64,000 nt of DNA from Lachnospiraceae bacterium (GTDB lineage: Bacteria > Bacillota > Clostridia > Lachnospirales > Lachnospiraceae). Under the pieces are notes generated by a model. It had not been told where the DNA came from and ran no database searches. It saw only the letters and a list, made by a program, of their open reading frames with translations. The first letter of the stretch is position 1. Every line of letters begins with the position of its first letter. The DNA lies in contig JAFWZV010000007.1 of the NCBI GenBank assembly GCA_017517305.1, positions 62,001-126,000 on the forward strand, read 5' to 3'. Shown piece after piece: positions 59,419-64,000 of this stretch. A program made the translations under genes and the position numbers.

Positions 59419-61437
59419 TTGAAAAACCTATATATTGCTGAGAAACCAAGTGTGGCTCGAGAATTTGCCAAGGCGCTTGGTATTAAAGGACCTGCAAATG
59501 CAGGCAGTAAGGAAGGGTATATAGAATCAGGAGATTCCATAGTTACCTGGTGCGTAGGACATCTAGTTGTTATGAGCTATCCTGATGTTTATGACCCTGA
59601 ACTGAAAAAATGGAATATGGCTACTATTCCATTTGTACCGGAAAATTACAAATACGAGATTATCCCTAGTGCTTCAAAACAGTATAATGTGGTAAAGCAG
59701 CTTCTTAATCGTTCTGATGTTGGTTGTATATATGTATGTACCGACTCAGGACGAGAGGGAGAATACATATATCGTTTGGTGGATATGATGGCTGGTGTTG
59801 GTCCGGACAAGCAGAAGAAAAGAGTTTGGATTGATTCCCAGACAGAGGAGGAAATACTAAGAGGTATTAAGGAGGCAAAGGATTTATCAGAGTATGATAA
59901 TCTAAGCGATTCTGCCTATCTTAGAGCTCAGGAGGATTATCTTATGGGTATTAACTTCTCTAGAGCCCTCACTTTAAAATACAGCTATACAGTGAAGGAT
60001 TATCTTGGTCTTGACCGCTGTGTTATTGCCGTTGGTAGAGTTATGACCTGTGTACTTGGTATGATAGTAAAAAGGGAGAGGGAAATAAGGGAATTTGTTC
60101 CAACTCCTTTTTACAGAGTATTAGCCTCTCTAGATGGCTTTGAAGCTGAGTGGAAGGCGGTGGAAGGTTCCATATATCATGAGTCACCACTTCTCTATAA
60201 GGAAAATGGCTTTAAGAAGAAGGAGACAGCAGAGGAGCTTATAAACCTACTTAATGAGAATCCACCTGTGGAGCTTACTGTTACTAAGGTGGAGAAAAAG
60301 GTGGAGAAGAAAGCCCCGCCTATGCTTTATAACTTAGCAGAGCTTCAGAATGATTGCTCAAGATTGTTCAAGATAAGTCCATCAGATACACTTGCTATAG
60401 TTCAGGAGCTTTATGAGAAGAAGCTGGTTACTTATCCAAGAACAGACGCGAGAGTGTTGTCAACTGCTGTTGCCAAGGAGATTCACAAAAATATTGGTGG
60501 ACTAAGAAATTATGGTCCAGTGTCAGCATATGCTGATAATATAATGAATCAGGGAGCATATAAGGGCTTAGCCAAATCCAAGTATGTTAACGATAAGCAA
60601 ATTACAGATCACTATGCCATAATACCTACTGGACAGGGCTTTGGAGCTCTTAATTCAGTATCAGATACGGCTAAAAAGGTATATGATATTATTGCTAAAA
60701 GATTTATAAGTATCTTTTATCCGGCAGCAGAGTATGAGAAGGTTTCCCTTACTCTTACTAGAGATGTAAATAAAGACGGTGAAAGCAAGACAGAGAGCTT
60801 TTTTGCTAATTTTAAGCGCCTTAAGAAACCAGGTTACCTTAATATAGTTGGTATTCCTGCAGAGAAAAAGGGTGAGGAGGAGAAGCTAACTCCTGAAAGA
60901 TTAGAGGAGCTTAGTAGCCTTAAGAAGGGACAAAAGCTTCCAGTGAGTAAGCTTGAGATTAAGGAGGGTGAAACTACACCACCTAAGAGATATTCCTCAG
61001 GTACACTTATTCTTGCTATGGAGAATGCAGGTCAATTAATTGAAGATGAAGAGCTTCGTAGTCAGATAAAGGGTAGTGGTATAGGAACCAGTGCAACTAG
61101 AGATAGCATTATTACCAAGCTGGTTACCAATCAATACATTGCCTTGAATAAAAAGACTCAGATTGTAACACCTACATTTTTAGGAGAGATAATATATGAT
61201 GTTGTGTATTATTCAATTAATAGTCTATTAAGAGCAGAGATGACTGCTAGCTGGGAAAAAGGACTTACTGGTGTGGCTGATGGAAGTATAAGTAAGGCGG
61301 AATACACTGATAAGATGAATACCTTTGTTATTAATAATACTAATTTAGTTAAGGGACTTAGGAATGCAACTCAGATAAAATATGTATTTGATAAGACTAA
61401 GCCATATTATGTGAAGGGAGCAGGCAAAAAGGCCTGA
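59419..61437 (+). CDS. topB: DNA topoisomerase III
   Basis: 672-aa type IA topoisomerase that decatenates and relaxes DNA by single-strand passage. The Toprim domain is seen in IAEKPSVAREFAKALG and CTDSGREGEYIYR (acidic DxDxE-like triad partly as TDSGREGE), the active-site Tyr339 in VTYPRTDAR, and DHYAIIPTG follows. The translation start is TTG (59419), 7 nt after GGAGG. No C-terminal zinc fingers, in line with topoisomerase III. Genes of this subclass may be chromosomal or carried by conjugative elements; no element genes are seen here. The next gene starts 7 nt after the stop. Confidence 0.95.
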   Translation: MKNLYIAEKPSVAREFAKALGIKGPANAGSKEGYIESGDSIVTWCVGHLVVMSYPDVYDPELKKWNMATIPFVPENYKYEIIPSASKQYNVVKQLLNRSDVGCIYVCTDSGREGEYIYRLVDMMAGVGPDKQKKRVWIDSQTEEEILRGIKEAKDLSEYDNLSDSAYLRAQEDYLMGINFSRALTLKYSYTVKDYLGLDRCVIAVGRVMTCVLGMIVKREREIREFVPTPFYRVLASLDGFEAEWKAVEGSIYHESPLLYKENGFKKKETAEELINLLNENPPVELTVTKVEKKVEKKAPPMLYNLAELQNDCSRLFKISPSDTLAIVQELYEKKLVTYPRTDARVLSTAVAKEIHKNIGGLRNYGPVSAYADNIMNQGAYKGLAKSKYVNDKQITDHYAIIPTGQGFGALNSVSDTAKKVYDIIAKRFISIFYPAAEYEKVSLTLTRDVNKDGESKTESFFANFKRLKKPGYLNIVGIPAEKKGEEEKLTPERLEELSSLKKGQKLPVSKLEIKEGETTPPKRYSSGTLILAMENAGQLIEDEELRSQIKGSGIGTSATRDSIITKLVTNQYIALNKKTQIVTPTFLGEIIYDVVYYSINSLLRAEMTASWEKGLTGVADGSISKAEYTDKMNTFVINNTNLVKGLRNATQIKYVFDKTKPYYVKGAGKKA

Positions 61438-61444
61438 TTGAGCT

Positions 61445-62131
61445 ATGAGTGATATTTTAGAGCAGATTAAGATTAAAAATATGTACAGTTTAGAGCATAC
61501 AGCAGCAAGACCACTACTTGAAAAGTATGAGTATCCATGGGAGGCTTTAGGAGACATATCAGACTATATACTAGAGCTTGGTGCTACGCTTAGCTTAGAT
61601 GAATATGAGCATCCGTCAGAGGACGTGTGGATACATAAGACCGCAAAGGTTTTCCCAACTGCATATATTGGAGGACCTTGTCTTATCGGTGCCAACACTG
61701 AGGTTAGACAGTGCGCCTTTGTAAGAGGTAGTGCCCTTGTGGGAGAGGGCTGTGTGGTGGGTAATTCCACAGAGCTTAAGAATGTAATAATCTTCGATAA
61801 TGTGCAGGTTCCACATTATAACTATGTTGGAGATTCTATATTAGGCTATAAGTCTCATATGGGCGCAGGTTCCATCACTTCAAATGTAAAAAGTGATAAG
61901 ACACCTGTACATGTAAAATCTCAGGATAAGACAGTGGATATAGACACAGGCCGTAAGAAATTTGGTGCTATGCTAGGTGACTGTGTTGAAGTGGGCTGTA
62001 ACTCAGTCCTAAATCCAGGAACAGTTATTGGTAAGAATTCAAATATATATCCATTATCTCCGGTAAGAGGAATTGTACCGGAAGGTAGCATATATAAGAC
62101 TGGCGGCGAAATTGTAAAAAAGGAAATATAG
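61445..62131 (+). CDS. Left-handed beta-helix (hexapeptide) nucleotidyl/acyl-transferase-like protein
   Basis: 228 aa. A helical N-terminal part (about 1-50) is followed by hexapeptide repeats (residues 60-215; for example VWIHKTAKVFPTAYIGGPCL, IGANTEVRQCAFVRGSALV and VEVGCNSVLNPGTVIGKNS). It matches the C-terminal acetyltransferase half of GlmU-like UDP-GlcNAc pyrophosphorylases but lacks the nucleotidyltransferase half, and is common in clostridia as a stand-alone protein. A trimeric acyltransferase acting on a nucleotide sugar is likely; the substrate is unproved. Follows topB by 7 nt. Confidence 0.85.
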   Translation: MSDILEQIKIKNMYSLEHTAARPLLEKYEYPWEALGDISDYILELGATLSLDEYEHPSEDVWIHKTAKVFPTAYIGGPCLIGANTEVRQCAFVRGSALVGEGCVVGNSTELKNVIIFDNVQVPHYNYVGDSILGYKSHMGAGSITSNVKSDKTPVHVKSQDKTVDIDTGRKKFGAMLGDCVEVGCNSVLNPGTVIGKNSNIYPLSPVRGIVPEGSIYKTGGEIVKKEI

Positions 62132-62156
62132 TTAACCAATTATGCAACTAGCCATA

Positions 62157-62204
62157 CCGCGATACCCCCCCATACAAGCTTTGCATGTATGGGGGGTATC
62201 GCGG
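62157..62204. repeat. GC-rich palindromic hairpin
   Basis: Eighteen paired positions: CCGCGATACCCCCCCATAC (62157) with GTATGGGGGGTATCGCGG (62187-62204), one extra C bulged, loop AAGCTTTGCAT. There is no T tract on either side. Unusual composition for this genome; perhaps an extra barrier between convergent genes or a small palindromic insert. Confidence 0.7.
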
Positions 62205-62216
62205 CAGTCGCCGTAT

Positions 62217-62276
62217 ACACATAAAAATAAGCACATACGTGCAAGTAAACTTGCGTATGTGCTTATTTTTATGTGT
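62217..62276. terminator. Very long bidirectional terminator hairpin
   Basis: Arms 62217-62245 and 62250-62276 pair over about 27 bp with a 2-nt bulge (GT in the left arm) and a TAAA loop. The outer stem is AAAAATA/TATTTTT, so each strand gives a GC-rich stem followed by ATTTTTAT. It stands between convergent genes. Confidence 0.75.
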
Positions 62277-62297
62277 GCATGGCTCGTTGCTAATGCT

Positions 62298-62828
62298 TTA
62301 TTTTTTTGCGTCATTTAGTGCGTTGTTAATAGCCTCTAGAATAAGAATAGTGGTGTACTTGTTGTCGGAGGAATATGTAATATCATTCACTGATGAAACC
62401 ATACCTATCTGGCTATTAATCTCATCTAAGGAAGGCTGTACTAGTGGATACATGGCAGTTAAGGTTTCGTCCATATTGTCGATAGACACTCCTGTAACTC
62501 TATCTTGATCCACAGAAACTGATAACTGTAGTGTAGAACCACCAAGATTTAATTCGGAGCTGTAAACTCCAGGTACATATCCTGAGAAGGTTTCTTGTGC
62601 TTCCTCTGTGGTGTTTTCTGTTGCCCCATTCTCCAGATATTCGGTAGATACACTAATCTGATCTTGGCTGGAGCTTGTGCTTGAAATTCCTGTCTGGTTA
62701 TCTTTTTTATCATCTGGTGAAAACATATAAAAGAGTAGTAATATAAGCAAAATACCCAGAAGGATAAAAATTCCAGTGTAGATTAGTTCTCTGGATTTTA
62801 GGACAACAATTTTAGTTTTTGATGACAT
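62298..62828 (-). CDS. Membrane-anchored protein with degenerate FMN-binding-like domain
   Basis: 176 aa. One N-terminal membrane helix (about 17-35), a Ser/Thr/Glu-rich linker (40-80), then a domain of 95 residues: YVPGVYSSELNLGGSTLQLS, VSVDQDRVTGVSIDNM and ILILEAINNALNDAK. The order resembles FMN_bind domains (PF04205) of flavin-linked membrane proteins, but the flavinylation motif (S/T-GAT) is replaced by ITYSSDN, so no flavin is expected. AGGT is 8 nt before the ATG. Probably cell-surface; role unknown. Confidence 0.7.
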   Translation of the reverse strand: MSSKTKIVVLKSRELIYTGIFILLGILLILLLFYMFSPDDKKDNQTGISSTSSSQDQISVSTEYLENGATENTTEEAQETFSGYVPGVYSSELNLGGSTLQLSVSVDQDRVTGVSIDNMDETLTAMYPLVQPSLDEINSQIGMVSSVNDITYSSDNKYTTILILEAINNALNDAKK

Positions 62829-62949
62829 AGTCTTTACCTCGCATATAGATTATTATATTTATATTCTGCCTTTCTGAAATAATGCTAATAAAATGTACAA
62901 ACATAATATAAAAATTATTGGGAAATGCTTAATATCCGAGTATATTTTC

Positions 62950-62978
62950 TTGAAAAGATTACATTTACATAATATAAT
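62950..62978 (+). promoter_or_regulatory. Promoter of the 63038 gene
   Basis: TTGAAA (62950-62955), 17-bp spacer, TATAAT (62973-62978); leader about 50 nt. Confidence 0.7.
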
Positions 62979-63037
62979 TAAATTATAATAAATATTTTGT
63001 TGCAGGACAGTGGATTTGACTTTTGGAGGATGGGTTT

Positions 63038-64000
63038 ATGGGGGATAATGAAAAACAGTTCAAAAGTGAATTCAGCATTCCCATTAAGGATAGGTTAGAA
63101 GAGTATGAGAGTCAGGGCTTTGACGCCTTTCAGCTTGCAGAGATTGAGCAAGGACTTAAATGTGGAGTGGATGTAAGACAGTATGCCAAGAGAAGATATA
63201 TATTTCTTCAGATGGCAGAGCTTAGGAAGGGACTTATTTCAAAGGTTGACATAAGTCTTTATTCTGATGTATTCTTTGACTGGTTTCAGATGAGGGAGAT
63301 TAGACGAGGACTAGAGCAGGGAGTTGATGTTTCTATTTATAGAGATAGAGATATCAACCATTTAATTATGCGTGAAATCAGGCTAGGCTTGGTTGATAAT
63401 ATTAATCTCATGCCTTACGTGAAGAGAGGTCTTAACAGGTCTATACTTCAGGTGATTAGAAAGGCTAAGGTTGATAAGGTAAATCTAGATAGCTTTGTAG
63501 ATCAGGGTTATGATAGTAATCAGTTAGATGAGCTTCGTAAGGGAATCAAATATAATCTAAATATAACAGAGTATGAAAATCCTTTGTTGTCAGGTGCCCA
63601 AATGCGTGAGATACGCTATGGTCTAAGGGCAGGAATCGATATTAATGCTTACAATGATATAAATTATAACTGGATGCAGATGCAGGAGCTAAGACTTGGC
63701 ATTATGAATCATATAGATGTATTTTGGTATGATAATCCATACTTTAATGCTAGACAAATGCGTGAGATAAGGCTTGGATTAGAGGCTGGTCTGGATGTGT
63801 TTTCCTATGCTTCTCAGCTTTGGAGCGCTACAGATATGCACAGAAAACGCGAGCAACTTATTAGAGAACGAGAAGAGGCATTGGAGAAAGCTAGACGTGA
63901 AGAGCGGCAGACTAAGGAACAGGATAATGCTGTGTATTCAAATTCCAATAATCAGGCAAATGTGGATGAAGGATTTGTAGATGAGGATTTATTTGAGAGG
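63038..64000 (+). CDS. Tandem-repeat protein with QMREIRxGL motifs, 3' end outside the window
   Basis: Frame open for 321 codons to the window edge, starting with ATG 8 nt after GGAGG. It contains seven or so repeats of about 36 residues with the core QMREIRxGLExGxDVxxY (for example FQMREIRRGLEQGVDVSIY, AQMREIRYGLRAGIDINAY and RQMREIRLGLEAGLDVFSY), then a basic, Glu/Arg-rich helix from about 275. There is no signal peptide. Such repeats recur in Lachnospiraceae proteins of unknown role and form helical hairpins, by pattern similar to protein-binding solenoids. The C-terminal domain cannot be judged. Confidence 0.8.
   Translation, partial: MGDNEKQFKSEFSIPIKDRLEEYESQGFDAFQLAEIEQGLKCGVDVRQYAKRRYIFLQMAELRKGLISKVDISLYSDVFFDWFQMREIRRGLEQGVDVSIYRDRDINHLIMREIRLGLVDNINLMPYVKRGLNRSILQVIRKAKVDKVNLDSFVDQGYDSNQLDELRKGIKYNLNITEYENPLLSGAQMREIRYGLRAGIDINAYNDINYNWMQMQELRLGIMNHIDVFWYDNPYFNARQMREIRLGLEAGLDVFSYASQLWSATDMHRKREQLIREREEALEKARREERQTKEQDNAVYSNSNNQANVDEGFVDEDLFER

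Noticed and set aside
59419-61437. topB as the sign of an integrated conjugative element
   Set aside because: No integrase, relaxase, T4SS genes or attachment-site repeats were seen nearby; neighbours are housekeeping genes.
62132-62508. Short open frames across the two palindromes
   Set aside because: They arise from the inverted repeats on both strands and lack ribosome binding sites.

Overview
The window is AT-rich chromosomal DNA from a low-GC Gram-positive bacterium. The gene families and Firmicutes-type leaders (L20/infC leader, tyrosyl T-box), the strong AGGAGG ribosome binding sites, the DUF1836 and YerC proteins and the many compact two-component systems all point to a Lachnospiraceae member (Bacillota, Clostridia). 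Nothing seen here fixes the genus. Most genes lie on the + strand; citrate synthase, a polysaccharide deacetylase, a small membrane-anchored protein and one tRNA-Leu lie on the - strand.

Layout. 1-19.7 kb is largely housekeeping: the end of an Hsp70-like gene, citrate synthase, a coiled-coil protein, an ABC-2 exporter with a NarL/LiaS-type two-component pair, a LysM-GH18 protein, an ECF sigma factor with its anti-sigma factor and a VWA lipoprotein that share a near-identical ECF-type promoter, a GC-rich folded element of about 125 nt with no family assigned, an intracellular alpha-amylase with a YerC regulator, and infC-rpmI-rplT behind an attenuator leader.

19.7-45.4 kb is the most striking region: a type VII secretion (T7SSb-like) island. 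It encodes an FHA-FtsK/SpoIIIE ATPase (EssC-like), an EsaB/YukD ubiquitin-like protein, two tandem cargo modules (two small helical partner proteins plus one large WXG-type cargo each, with a DUF4176 protein between them), two WXG100 proteins, and then a complete serine/threonine phosphorylation cassette: two PP2C phosphatases, an FHA/zinc-ribbon protein and four transmembrane Hanks-type kinases with four different extracellular domains. It ends with a LytTR response regulator, two membrane sensors that lack kinase residues and one small catalytic kinase. A direct-repeat element with 21-bp period and identical distance to the -10 box precedes both essC and the LytTR gene, so the two-component system probably controls the secretion island and itself. 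EssA, EssB and EsaA homologues are not recognisable in the window.

45.5-64 kb returns to core functions: tRNA-Leu, a hybrid histidine kinase, three phosphate-uptake genes (Pit, DUF47/PhoU-like, NptA) preceded by 11-bp-phased Pho-box-like repeats, an O-antigen-ligase-like membrane protein with a CDF transporter, T-box-controlled tyrS, a deacetylase, D-lactate dehydrogenase, topoisomerase III, a left-handed beta-helix protein, and a repeat protein cut by the window end.

Working model (inference): the LytTR system switches on the island; kinases sense extracellular or envelope cues through their external domains; phospho-threonine is read by the FHA domains of EssC and the accessory FHA protein and erased by the PP2C enzymes. 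This would be a T7SS analogue of the PpkA/PppA/Fha control of type VI secretion.
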